Positions 17,934 through 26,289 of a stretch of DNA of 64,000 nt are shown in pieces (position 1 is the stretch's first letter; each line of letters opens with the position of its first letter). This DNA is from Pelatocladus maniniholoensis HA4357-MV3 (GTDB lineage: Bacteria; Cyanobacteriota; Cyanobacteriia; Cyanobacteriales; Nostocaceae): the NCBI GenBank assembly GCA_019359115.1, contig JAHHHW010000107.1, positions 62,001 to 126,000 of the forward strand, written 5' to 3'. Made by a program: the position numbers and the translations under genes. The notes beneath the pieces were generated by a model that saw only the letters and a list, made by a program, of their open reading frames with translations, was not told where the DNA came from and did no database searches.

Positions 17934-18857
17934 ATGCATATTCCTGATGGTTTTATTTCTCCGCCAGTAGCAGCAGTTACTGGTGTGGTAAGTGTGGCGA
18001 TGTTGGGTATTTCATTAACGCGATCGCGAGATGCTTTTGGAATTAAACACGCACCCATTTTGGGTTTAACTACTGCCTTTATTTTTGCTGCTCAGATGAT
18101 TAATTTTCCTGTTGCAGGCGGTACTAGTGGTCACTTACTAGGAGGAACTCTCGCAGCAATTATCCTTGGTAATCCTTGGGCAGGTACAATATGCATCGCC
18201 ACGGTTTTAATTATTCAGGCTGTGCTGTTTGCTGACGGGGGAATCACTGCTTTGGGAGCAAATATTTTTAACATGGCAATAGTGGGAGTCTGGGTTGGTT
18301 GGAGTTTAACCCAAACTTTACAGCGATTATTTGGGGGTTACAAAAGCCGCTTACCATTAGCAGCTGGAATCGCTGCTGCTGTGAGTGTGGTTGTGGCTGC
18401 GATCGCCTGCGCGCTTGAGTTGGCTATTTCGGGAACAGCACCTTTAGGATTAGCTTTACCAGCGATGACTGGTGTACACATTTTGATTGGAATTGGCGAG
18501 GGTTTGATTACCGGAGGCGTATTGACTTACCTAGCCACAGTTCGACCAGATTTGTTACCTGGAGAAGAACGACAATTAAGAGGGTGGGTAATACCAGTAG
18601 TAAGTATTCTTTTGATTTCTGGTTTAGTTTCCTTGGTTGCTTCCGCATGGCCAGATGGTTTAGAAAGAGTTGCTGAAAACTTAGGCTTTATTAACCTCGC
18701 CGATCAGGTGAGAGTGATAGTACCAACACCTCTAGCCGATTATGGCATAGAAGGATTGGGTTCACTCGGTACAAGTATTGCTGGGATTATTGGATCAATC
18801 GTTTGCTTTGGTGTTGCTTTTGGTATTGCTCAGGTAGTGAAACCAAAGAATGCTTAA
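17934..18857 (+). CDS. CbiM/NikM with fused PDGLE domain (second ECF module)
   Basis: A 307-residue membrane protein. MHIPDGFISPP is the metal-binding start of the CbiM/NikM family, FPVAGGTSGHLLGG and DGGITALGANIFNMAIVG are family motifs, and the C-terminal third contains ASAWPDGLERVAENLGF, the PDGLE domain that replaces a separate CbiN/NikN. It is therefore an MN fusion, common in nickel or cobalt ECF importers. It overlaps the next gene by 8 bases. Nickel is a reasonable guess because a nickel enzyme is encoded 9 kb away, but the metal is not proven. Confidence 0.88.
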   Translation: MHIPDGFISPPVAAVTGVVSVAMLGISLTRSRDAFGIKHAPILGLTTAFIFAAQMINFPVAGGTSGHLLGGTLAAIILGNPWAGTICIATVLIIQAVLFADGGITALGANIFNMAIVGVWVGWSLTQTLQRLFGGYKSRLPLAAGIAAAVSVVVAAIACALELAISGTAPLGLALPAMTGVHILIGIGEGLITGGVLTYLATVRPDLLPGEERQLRGWVIPVVSILLISGLVSLVASAWPDGLERVAENLGFINLADQVRVIVPTPLADYGIEGLGSLGTSIAGIIGSIVCFGVAFGIAQVVKPKNA

Positions 18858-19506
18858 ACTTTCCTTACCCTTACCTTTACGCTTGCAGCTATCTCTAGTT
18901 ATTGTAATTGGAGCAGCTTTATTAAAGTATGAAGCTTGGGAATGGCTAGCTGCATATGCTTCTATTGCACTGATTTGGGCTGTCTTATTAAGCGCCCCCA
19001 TTCCTCAACTCACAGGTTTGTTGGGTACAGAATTAATATTTCTGTCATTAGTGGCTTTGCCTTTAGGATGGGAACGAGCCAGTTTTTTGTTGGTTCGTTC
19101 TCTGGTTTGCTTGCTGACAATGAATAGTTTTTTGCTAACTTTACCACCACACAGTTTTGGTATTGCTCTTAAAGCTCTACCTGTTCCGAGTGGTTTGAAA
19201 CAAAGTTTATTGTTAGCAGGACAATACTTAGAAATTTTATTGTCAGAAGTCCAGAGAATGCAGCGTGCTGCTCAATTGCGAGGTATTAATGGCCCTGGTG
19301 GATGGTTACGTTACGCTAGTGCAGCAATGATTGGTAGTTTGTATCTCCGCAGTTTAGCAAGAGCAGAGCGAGTTTATGCAGCAATGGTAGCTCGTGGTTA
19401 TACAGGAGAACTACCTGTAGATTCAAGATTAACAGCAAAAGAAAGATTAATCTTATTAGTTGCTTGTGCGATCGCGACTAGTTTAACCGTAGCTTCTTAT
19501 TTGTAA
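18850..19506 (+). CDS. CbiQ-type T component (second ECF module)
   Basis: A 218-residue T component, shorter than the first CbiQ. AQLRGINGPGG and AMVARGYTGELP are the two Ala-Arg-Gly coupling motifs. It overlaps the PDGLE-fused M gene, so the two form an operon. No ATPase gene follows: a terminator and a convergent glycosyltransferase come next. Confidence 0.88.
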   Translation: MLKLSLPLPLRLQLSLVIVIGAALLKYEAWEWLAAYASIALIWAVLLSAPIPQLTGLLGTELIFLSLVALPLGWERASFLLVRSLVCLLTMNSFLLTLPPHSFGIALKALPVPSGLKQSLLLAGQYLEILLSEVQRMQRAAQLRGINGPGGWLRYASAAMIGSLYLRSLARAERVYAAMVARGYTGELPVDSRLTAKERLILLVACAIATSLTVASYL

Positions 19507-19514
19507 AAGATAAA

Positions 19515-19544
19515 AGACGCAAAGAACTATATTTCTTTGCGTCT
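19515..19544. terminator. Bidirectional terminator
   Basis: AGACGCAAAGA and TCTTTGCGTCT form an 11-bp perfect stem with an 8-base loop, between the convergent cbiQ-type and glycosyltransferase genes. It confirms that the second ECF operon ends here without an ATPase gene. Confidence 0.8.
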
Positions 19545-19561
19545 GGTGTGCATTCAAACTC

Positions 19562-20749
19562 CTACCAAACTATGAGCGATCGCTCATGTAGCACTCGCTC
19601 ATACACCTGTTCTGTTTGCTTACCTAATTTTGGCCAGCTAAAGCGCCGTTCCAAATCTTCGTAAGCATTATCAGTCAACCATTGCCGATATCCGGGGTTT
19701 TTTAGCACTTCCAAAATTCCCCACGCCAGAGAATTAGGATTATTAGTATACGTGATAATACCTGTTTTTGTATGTTGTACTACTTCAGGAAACCCACCAG
19801 TGTCAGATACAACTACGGGTACACGAGAAGCAAAGCTTTCTAACGCCACAATGCCAAAGGGTTCGTAAAGACTAGGGAAAACAGCACAGTCAGCGATAGT
19901 TTGAAATTTATCTAAGTAGTCATCAGACATAAAGCCTGTAAAATAACATTTATCCCAAATGCCTGTATCCCAAGCTTGTTTTTTGAGATGATCAGTATTT
20001 CCACCACCAATAATTACAAACTTAACATAACCACCCATTTCCCACAAAACTCTAGGAGCCGCAGCTAGCAGTGAGGATACACCCTTTTCATAGGTCATGC
20101 GACCGACATAGTAAACAATTTTTTCGCCATCTTCAGCAAATTGCCGACGGAAGTCTAAGGCGTGAAAATCTTCGTGGTGGCGTTTCTTTTCTGGACGGAT
20201 ACCGTTATAAATAACGTCAATTTTATCCCAAGGACTGTGTAACGCCCGTTCTACTTCCCGGCGCATGTAGTCGGTGCAGACGATCACTCGCCAAGCGTTG
20301 TAGGCTAATAGTTCTTCTTTACTACTTATATAACATTGAGTAGCAGTATAAATACCGTTGTAGCGTCCGTATTCAGTAGCGTGGATTGTGGCAATCAGAG
20401 GAACTTTAAAAGTATGCTTGAGAGCGATCGCCGCATCTGCCACTAACCAATCATGAGCATGGATAATATCAAAAGGCCCTTCCTCCGAGATCAATTTTCC
20501 GCCATGACTACCCATACTTTGGTTCATGTTTACTACCCAGTGGAAAAAGTCATTTCCACCAGCTACAGGAATCCGATGCACACACACCCCTTCCACTAAT
20601 TCATACATGGGTGCATGACCAAATTCAGGTGTGATCAGATGAACTTCATGTCCTAACTTAACGAGTTCTGGGTACAACTCTGAGACATGACGCGCAATTC
20701 CTCCAACAATACGGGGTGGAAATTCCCAACTCAGCACTAGTATTTTCAT
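19562..20749 (-). CDS. GT4-family glycosyltransferase
   Basis: About 395 residues with two Rossmann domains. The N-terminal donor-loop motif WEFPPRIVGGIARHVSEL and HAHDWLVADAA resemble glycogen-synthase-like GT4 enzymes. The C-terminal domain has YYVGRMTYEKG and FPSLYEPFGIVALE (about 290-303), the EX7E nucleotide-sugar site. The ATG at 20749 is preferred over a TTG three codons earlier. Sugar donor and acceptor are unknown; glycan or compatible-solute synthesis are both possible. Confidence 0.88.
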   Translation of the reverse strand: MKILVLSWEFPPRIVGGIARHVSELYPELVKLGHEVHLITPEFGHAPMYELVEGVCVHRIPVAGGNDFFHWVVNMNQSMGSHGGKLISEEGPFDIIHAHDWLVADAAIALKHTFKVPLIATIHATEYGRYNGIYTATQCYISSKEELLAYNAWRVIVCTDYMRREVERALHSPWDKIDVIYNGIRPEKKRHHEDFHALDFRRQFAEDGEKIVYYVGRMTYEKGVSSLLAAAPRVLWEMGGYVKFVIIGGGNTDHLKKQAWDTGIWDKCYFTGFMSDDYLDKFQTIADCAVFPSLYEPFGIVALESFASRVPVVVSDTGGFPEVVQHTKTGIITYTNNPNSLAWGILEVLKNPGYRQWLTDNAYEDLERRFSWPKLGKQTEQVYERVLHERSLIVW

Positions 20750-20785
20750 TGGATGCAATCCCCCAAGCCTTTACATTTCTCTAAA

Positions 20786-20833
20786 ATTGGTCATTGGTCA
20801 TTGGTCATTAATCATTAGTCATTAGTCATTAGG
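20786..20833. repeat. Heptamer repeats (GGTCATT / TAGTCAT)
   Basis: Two to three GGTCATT units followed by three TAGTCAT-type units. The run overlaps the stop codon of the DUF2079 gene at 20815, so the last codons of that gene are repeat-derived. Confidence 0.75.
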
Positions 20834-22629
20834 TAGGTAGGATGAGATATATATTTTTCTCCCTTCCCCGATCCCCAATCCCCGAACGCGAGTGCGTCTC
20901 CTCTGGAGAATCCCCGATCCTTTTCCACCAACTCTTGCCGGAATTGTAACCAAGCTGCTGCTGCTTTTGTGTCCGAACTGGCAGCTTTTTTTAAGAGAAT
21001 GACGCCATCTTGAAAGCTGATGATTCCATATTCGCGATTATTGGTGAGCTGGTCAATCTGTGGTACTAAATCTTTTAATAAACGGCGATCGCTTTTAAAT
21101 GCAGCTTGATACTTTTGTAACTGCCAAAGATCAGCGATCGCATAATCTACTTTGATCACTTTTTGAGCATCATCACGTAGTTCTAAAGCAGGTAAACGTA
21201 GGATTTCTCGCCGACTAGAAAGATGGGGAACCAAATAAGTTGTTGCAGATACACTAGCATCAGAGGGAATTTGTGCTAGCAAGGAACGCATCTGATTTAC
21301 ATGCTGCCATTGTTGTGGCAATGACACATATACTAGTGGTTTTACGGAATCAGGAATCAGAAAGTAAAAAGTGCGATTTGGGTTAGATGTGAAGCTAAAA
21401 AACAAAGATAGACAAATACAACCTATCCACAAGCGGCGAAATGAAGGTTTATATTTTTGCTGACGCTGCGACCACCAGAGAATAGACCCGTAAAATAATC
21501 CTGGAACTACAGTTAAGGCATAACGAATCGTAATCGAAAGAACAGATTCGCCCCGGCTGATGAATAATTGTAATAATGGAAACCCAGCTATCATCCAAGA
21601 ACCAGGCGCAACAGCAGGTACAAATGCTAAGGGCAACCATTGACCAAGTAAATACTTAATTGTTCCATCTATTGGTGTGACTAATTCTACCAAAAACTGC
21701 ACAGGATTAGTTATCATGCCCCGAATAATATCTAAAGTCGAGCCTTGATCACCATCAATATATTGTCCAAATCGTTCGATCGCAAATCGGCGTGAAGCAT
21801 CTTCAGAAAACAGAGGCATGATTTTATTAGTCAACACCAATATGTAACCAAAACTGAGGATACACACAGCAACGCCAGCGCGGGGGAAGCGTTGACTCAA
21901 AATCATGTAAACTCCCACCCCAAATAATCCTATACCAGCATCTTCCCGCACAGCTAAAATCAAAACTGCCATCAACCAAAATAACCACCACCAGCGTTTT
22001 TCCATTGCTAGCAGCAGGGTAAATACAAACAAGGGAATCTGGCAAATGTCGTGAAAGTTACTTAAAGTCGGGCCGATCACCGCATTCGCAGCGTAAAAGC
22101 TGGCGGTAATCATGACTGCTAATCGTGGTTGGAGATATTGCCTAGCTAGTACGTATAGCACTAAACCCGCCGCCGTGATCAGCGTGACTTGCAAAACAGT
22201 CAAAGTTGCAGGAGAAGGAAACAAGGCGTAAATTGGTAGCCACAGCAACAACGCTGGTGTGAAGTGTTGCCCAAGCCGATGATAATATACTGTGGCAATT
22301 TCACCAGCATGAACTACATTTGTAGAAAGACTAGAAGAAAGAGAACTCTCAAAAAAGCGACCATGCAGATTATTCCAAAAAACTTGGTTAAAAATGCCTT
22401 GGTCGAAGGAAGCGTAAAAACTATAGTAGCGGTGCAGGGTAAATAACAGACACAGGAAAAAAAAGATTCCTGCCAACAGCAAAACATTTTTACTGGCATT
22501 ACCTGCCTCTAACTTAAAGATTTTTGGCAGCTTTTCTTGCATTTTTAAGCACATCAAGGATAAATAATCAAGGCTTTCTGTACGCTCTATGGCGATCGCA
22601 TTAAAAAAGAATACAGGATAAACGATCAA
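20815..22629 (-). CDS. DUF2079 polytopic membrane protein
   Basis: A 604-residue membrane protein with about 11-13 hydrophobic spans. LHRYYSFYASFDQGIFNQVFW and the HRLGQHFTPALLLWLPIYAL region are typical of DUF2079, a glycosyltransferase-C-like membrane family of unknown reaction. The start at 22629 is uncertain; Met codons at residues 26 and 30 are plausible because the N-terminus contains a HIP1-encoded AIAI stretch. The last about 35 codons (SRGDALAFGDWGSGKG) are encoded by the dispersed repeat at 20879-20915 and the heptamers behind it, so the native protein probably ended earlier. Confidence 0.85.
   Translation of the reverse strand: MIVYPVFFFNAIAIERTESLDYLSLMCLKMQEKLPKIFKLEAGNASKNVLLLAGIFFFLCLLFTLHRYYSFYASFDQGIFNQVFWNNLHGRFFESSLSSSLSTNVVHAGEIATVYYHRLGQHFTPALLLWLPIYALFPSPATLTVLQVTLITAAGLVLYVLARQYLQPRLAVMITASFYAANAVIGPTLSNFHDICQIPLFVFTLLLAMEKRWWWLFWLMAVLILAVREDAGIGLFGVGVYMILSQRFPRAGVAVCILSFGYILVLTNKIMPLFSEDASRRFAIERFGQYIDGDQGSTLDIIRGMITNPVQFLVELVTPIDGTIKYLLGQWLPLAFVPAVAPGSWMIAGFPLLQLFISRGESVLSITIRYALTVVPGLFYGSILWWSQRQQKYKPSFRRLWIGCICLSLFFSFTSNPNRTFYFLIPDSVKPLVYVSLPQQWQHVNQMRSLLAQIPSDASVSATTYLVPHLSSRREILRLPALELRDDAQKVIKVDYAIADLWQLQKYQAAFKSDRRLLKDLVPQIDQLTNNREYGIISFQDGVILLKKAASSDTKAAAAWLQFRQELVEKDRGFSRGDALAFGDWGSGKGEKYISHPTYLMTND
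20879..20915. repeat. 37-bp dispersed repeat, second copy
   Basis: Identical to 7041-7077, including GAACGCGAGTGCGTCTCC and CTGGAGAATCCCC. One copy is intergenic (before recF); this one lies inside the 3' end of the DUF2079 frame. Confidence 0.9.
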
Positions 22630-22713
22630 AAAATATCTACTTCTGTGTTCTCCCTTGTGTGATCACACTTTATCGGAGAATAAATTCAAGTCGTCGTTGT
22701 TCCTAGCAGCCAA

Positions 22714-24108
22714 ATGCCTAGCTTACTTGTGGATGTGCAAAATTTAATTTCTGATTTACTAGAACGCTATTCATCGAAGGTAGATTATTTAATGATTCGC
22801 CTAGAAGAAGCTGAAGGTACAGATATATTTTTGCGTGGCGAAAAAGTCGAAACCCTCAGCGAAGCTATCTCCATCGGTGGACATGTTCGTGCTGCTTATA
22901 AAGGTGGATGGGGATTCAGCAGTTTCAACCGCTTGACAACAATTGCTGAACGCATCGAAGAAGCAATTGCTGCGGCGCGAATGGTTGGTGATGAAGAAAC
23001 TGTACTTGCTCCCATTGAACCAGTGCAAGCTGTCTGTCAATTACCTTTGACAGGTACTAATCCGCGATATATTTCCTTGACTCGCAAAAAAGAATTGTGC
23101 GATCGCTATTGTAATCTCCTCGAAAGTGTAGACTATCGCATCAGCACCACATCTGTACGCTACAGTGATATCAGTCAAAGAGTAATAATTGCTACCAATG
23201 AAGGTACTTTCATTGAACAATCTTGGGTAGATATGGAAATGCGCTTTGCTGCCACAGCCAGAGATGGTGATACTGTCCAAACTGGTAGAGAAACCATCGG
23301 TTCTCGCCAAGCTTTTGAAGATTTAACCAACTTAGACACCCAAGTCAAAAGCGCCGCTCAAAGAGCAGTAGCAGCCTTAGCACTACCATCAGTCAAAGGT
23401 AATACCTACACTGTAGTTATTGATCCCATTCTCACTGGTTTATTTGTCCACGAAGCTTTTGGACATCTTTCAGAAGCAGATATGGCTTACGAAAACCCAG
23501 ATTTGCTGGAAATTATGACGATTGGACGCAGGTTTGGCCCAAAAGAATTGCAAATTTTTGATGGTGCAGCCCCCACTGGACACAGAGGTAGTTATTTATA
23601 TGATGATGAGGGAACACCTGCGACAACTACGCAGTTAATTCAAGATGGAGTATTAGTCGGAAGATTGCATTCTCGCGAAACCGCAGGGAAATTAGGAGAA
23701 GCGGCAACAGGTAATGCTAGATGTCTTAATTATCACTATGCACCCATTGTCCGCATGACTAACACATGGATAGAAAAAGGTAAAACACCTGTAGCTGATT
23801 TATTTAGTGGTATCAAAGAAGGAGTTTATGCCCGTAACTGGTTGGGTGGAATGACTAACGGCGAAATGTTCACCTTTAGTGCTGGGGAAGCTTGGATGAT
23901 TAGAAATGGGAAAATAGCCGAACCAGTAAAAGATGTCACTCTTTCAGGAAACGTATTTCAAACCCTCACAGATATAGAAGCAATCGGTGACGACTTTTAC
24001 TGGGACGAATCCGGTGGTTGTGGCAAAGGTGGACAAAATGGTTTATCTGTAGGTTGTGGCGGCCCAAGTCTGCGAATACGCGATGTAGTTGTTGGGGGAG
24101 AGGCGTAA
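22714..24108 (+). CDS. tldD: TldD/PmbA-family metalloprotease TldD
   Basis: A 464-residue protein with the TldD zinc site HEAFGHLSEAD (about 246-256, HExxxH) and the C-terminal Gly/Cys-rich WDESGGCGKGGQNGLSVGCG region typical of TldD. TldD acts with PmbA/TldE to trim peptides such as modified natural-product precursors and antitoxins. PmbA is not encoded in this window. Length is normal. A repeat-rich 1.6-kb zone follows. Confidence 0.92.
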   Translation: MPSLLVDVQNLISDLLERYSSKVDYLMIRLEEAEGTDIFLRGEKVETLSEAISIGGHVRAAYKGGWGFSSFNRLTTIAERIEEAIAAARMVGDEETVLAPIEPVQAVCQLPLTGTNPRYISLTRKKELCDRYCNLLESVDYRISTTSVRYSDISQRVIIATNEGTFIEQSWVDMEMRFAATARDGDTVQTGRETIGSRQAFEDLTNLDTQVKSAAQRAVAALALPSVKGNTYTVVIDPILTGLFVHEAFGHLSEADMAYENPDLLEIMTIGRRFGPKELQIFDGAAPTGHRGSYLYDDEGTPATTTQLIQDGVLVGRLHSRETAGKLGEAATGNARCLNYHYAPIVRMTNTWIEKGKTPVADLFSGIKEGVYARNWLGGMTNGEMFTFSAGEAWMIRNGKIAEPVKDVTLSGNVFQTLTDIEAIGDDFYWDESGGCGKGGQNGLSVGCGGPSLRIRDVVVGGEA

Positions 24109-24257
24109 GTAATTGGGATTCTCTGTGGGAGTATCTCAAATGTTTAAGATCCCCGCATACTGGAAGTCTGGGTCTAGACAAACTAAGTCCGCCTGCGTGG
24201 ACTAGTTGTAGCCTGCGTAGGCTGGCTCTGATGGCGAATGGGAAGCCGTCCTACGGG

Positions 24258-24372
24258 CAATACGGTTCGGATAAGACAAATCAATTGACGTTTAAACCCT
24301 GTAGAGACGTTGCAGTGCAACGTCTCTACATGTCCAAAATTATGACGAAAAATTCTTAACCGAACCGTATTG
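24258..24372. mobile_element. 115-bp MITE with 10-bp target duplication
   Basis: Terminal inverted repeats CAATACGGTTCGG (left) and CCGAACCGTATTG (right), extended to 17 of 18 matching positions. The element is flanked on both sides by the 10-bp direct repeat GTCCTACGGG (24248-24257 and 24373-24382). The core holds a 31-bp hairpin, GTAGAGACGTTGCA around one base (24300-24330). It has no coding capacity, so movement would need a transposase supplied elsewhere. Confidence 0.85.
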
Positions 24373-24451
24373 GTCCTACGGGCGTCTATGTTTGTGTGGT
24401 CGCGACTTCTAGTCGCTCTTGTTTTTTCAAAAATTGGGATGCTCTAAATCG

Positions 24452-24850
24452 TTTCGGCGGACTCAAAAATCATTTCGGCGAACTCAAAAATCATTTCGGT
24501 GAACCCAAAAATCATTTCGGCGAACCCAAAAATCATTTCGGCGAACTCAAAAATCATTTCGGTGAACCCAAAAATCATTTCGGTGAACCCAAAAATCATT
24601 TCGGCGAACTCAAAAATCATTTCGGCGAACTCAAAAATCATTTCGGTGAACCCAAAAATCATTTCGGCGAACTCAAAAATCATTTCGGTGAACCCAAAAA
24701 TCATTTCGGCGAACCCAAAAATCATTTCGGTGAACCCAAAAATCATTTCGGTGAACCCAAAAATCATTTCGGCGAACCCAAAAATCATTTCGGCGAACCC
24801 AAAAATCATTTCGGCGAACCCAAAAATCATTTCGGCGAACCCAAAAATCA
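24452..24850. repeat. 21-bp tandem array, 19 units
   Basis: Nineteen exact-length 21-bp units built as TTTCGG-YGAAC-YC-AAAAATCA. The main variable positions are C/T after CGG and C/T in CTC/CCC, and the last eight units are most uniform. Every unit carries an A5 tract, so A-tracts recur every two helical turns. All three forward frames and at least two reverse frames are open, a by-product of the period rather than evidence for a protein. The array abuts a nested MITE complex. Confidence 0.97.
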
Positions 24851-24862
24851 TTGAAGCAGAAA

Positions 24863-25146
24863 GCCTCTCCCCTTAATAAGGCTACGGTGTACACAGAAGT
24901 CTTATAAAGTTGCCTAGTAGCGTTTTGATCCCCCCTAACCCCCCTTAAAAAAGGGGGAACTAGAATCAAAGTCCCCCTTTTTTCTAGCGTAGCGGCGCGT
25001 CAGCGCGGGGATTTAGGGGGATCAGAGGATTTATGTGTACACCGCAGCCTTAATAAGGGGAGAGGTTTGGAGAGGGGTAAAAATCTATGCTTCAAAACGA
25101 GAAATACAGACTTCCATATTTTTCCTTTTTCGTATGAAACCACCCT
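24863..25146 (-). mobile_element. MITE of the 57.4-kb family, interrupted by another element
   Basis: 25058-25146 is nearly the reverse complement of 57386-57480, and GCCTCTCCCC at 24863 resumes the same element on the other side of an insertion. Its central palindrome CCTCTCCCCTTAATAAGG is split by a 168-bp element with a 9-bp duplication. The far left end (CAGGGTGGTTTCATAC in the intact copy) is missing where the 21-bp array begins. Confidence 0.8.
24881..25048. mobile_element. 168-bp MITE inserted into another MITE
   Basis: Ends are GCTACGGTGTACACA and, in reverse complement, GCTGCGGTGTACACA (14 of 15 match). The direct repeat CTTAATAAG flanks it at 24872-24880 and 25049-25057, the expected target duplication. 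The uninterrupted target is visible in the 57.4-kb copy. Inside lies a third palindromic unit (24927-25023) bounded by GATCCCCC and GGGGGATC with AAGGGGGA/TCCCCCTT inner arms, common in cyanobacterial spacers. Confidence 0.85.
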
Positions 25147-25765
25147 CCTTTCGTCCGCCCTTCGCAAGAGAGGACAGAGGAGTTCTTTCTATGCATCTTC
25201 ATATGGAAATGGTATAAGTCCTATTCTGATCAAAAAATATTTATAACTTCCTTATATAAATCCAGTAATTTGATTAAGGTGGTCTATGTTGCTTGTTGCT
25301 TGATTTAATATCATTTCTTGCAAGATTAAATCAAGACAAACTTAACAAAAAGAGTCCAACAGGCATCAAATAATCCCTTCTATCATTTTGGAAGGGATTT
25401 TTATTTTTATACAAACTAATTTTTTAATAAATCAAATATCCTTGTTTTAAGATGGTTTACAAGATTTAAGCTCAAACTTCTTATGACTTTCTTATAAGTT
25501 CCTTATTTTTATCCAGTAAATTTATCAAGGATGCTCAAAAGCTGCTTATAGCTTGATTCAACTACTCTAATTGTTTGGAAAATCATAGATAAAATTTCAT
25601 AAACTGCCATGTCTTCTCCTAAATTTCTGAATGTATTTATAGGATTGAAAGTGACATATTTTTGTCCAATTTTATATCTATAAAAATCATTCAAGCATCC
25701 AAGAATTTTTCAAAAATATTCGGTACTTACCTTTCTACCAATAAAACATCTACCTTCGGCGACTT
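25147..25765. other. AT-rich gene-free stretch with duplicated segments
   Basis: Two related blocks (about 25245-25310 and 25495-25560) share CCAGTAA...GATTAAGG/TATCAAGG and GCTTGATT motifs, suggesting an old duplication. A 61-codon minus-strand frame (25509-25694, MNDFYRYKIGQKYVTFNPIN) covers one block; it may be a small protein but has no recognisable relatives. The rest is non-coding. Confidence 0.4.
25372..25405 (+). terminator. Rho-independent terminator-like hairpin
   Basis: AATCCCTTC and GAAGGGATT form a 9-bp stem followed by a T-rich tail. No plus-strand gene lies within 1 kb upstream, so it may end an unannotated short transcript. Confidence 0.6.
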
Positions 25766-26143
25766 ATGAACCACATTGAAATCAAACTGCTGTTCTCACT
25801 TCCCAAAGATGTAGCAAAAATCATCTATAGAATAGCTGATGAAGTTGTACAACCTCAATGTTGTTTTGGAAACGCTATGTTGTTGTCACAACACTTTCCA
25901 GACGTAGATTATGTCGAAGGATACTATCGTTTATGCATTCATCACGCCTGGAATTGCTACAAGGGTATTCACTTTGATATTACATCTGAAAGGTTTGGCG
26001 GGGGAAAACCACCTTATAGAGCAGTCATTCAAGGCTGTTTGAGAAATTTGGAGGAAAAATATCCAATCCCGGCTGATTACCCAGTTTATGATGGAATAGT
26101 AATTCCTTTTCTAGATCGGTGGAAAGAAAAGCGATCGCATTAG
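25766..26143 (+). CDS. Small protein with a possible Cys-His-Asp hydrolase centre
   Basis: A 125-residue protein not assigned to a named family. In order it has QCCFGNAMLLSQ (Cys about 33-34), VDYVEGYYRLCIHHAWNC (His about 60) and HFDITSERFG (Asp about 71). A Cys followed by HAWN and DIT is the pattern of papain/transglutaminase-like hydrolases and is also seen in small phage and plasmid proteins. No signal peptide is present. The gene stands alone after a repeat zone. The catalytic reading is inference. Confidence 0.6.
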   Translation: MNHIEIKLLFSLPKDVAKIIYRIADEVVQPQCCFGNAMLLSQHFPDVDYVEGYYRLCIHHAWNCYKGIHFDITSERFGGGKPPYRAVIQGCLRNLEEKYPIPADYPVYDGIVIPFLDRWKEKRSH

Positions 26144-26289
26144 CGATTAATATATCCAACAATAGTATCTCCTGACACCCTCATTTTGTTTTTATACTGA
26201 GATAGAAAGTAAAGCCATCACTATAATTTACTGTCACTGACAAGCTAAATTCGCATAATTTCTAGCAAAAAATAGGTGAGGGTGTTCTA

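Noticed and set aside
24396-24876. Long open frames on both strands through the 24-kb array
   Set aside because: The 21-bp period keeps several frames open at once; repeats of FGEPKNH type without a ribosome site are a by-product, not a gene.
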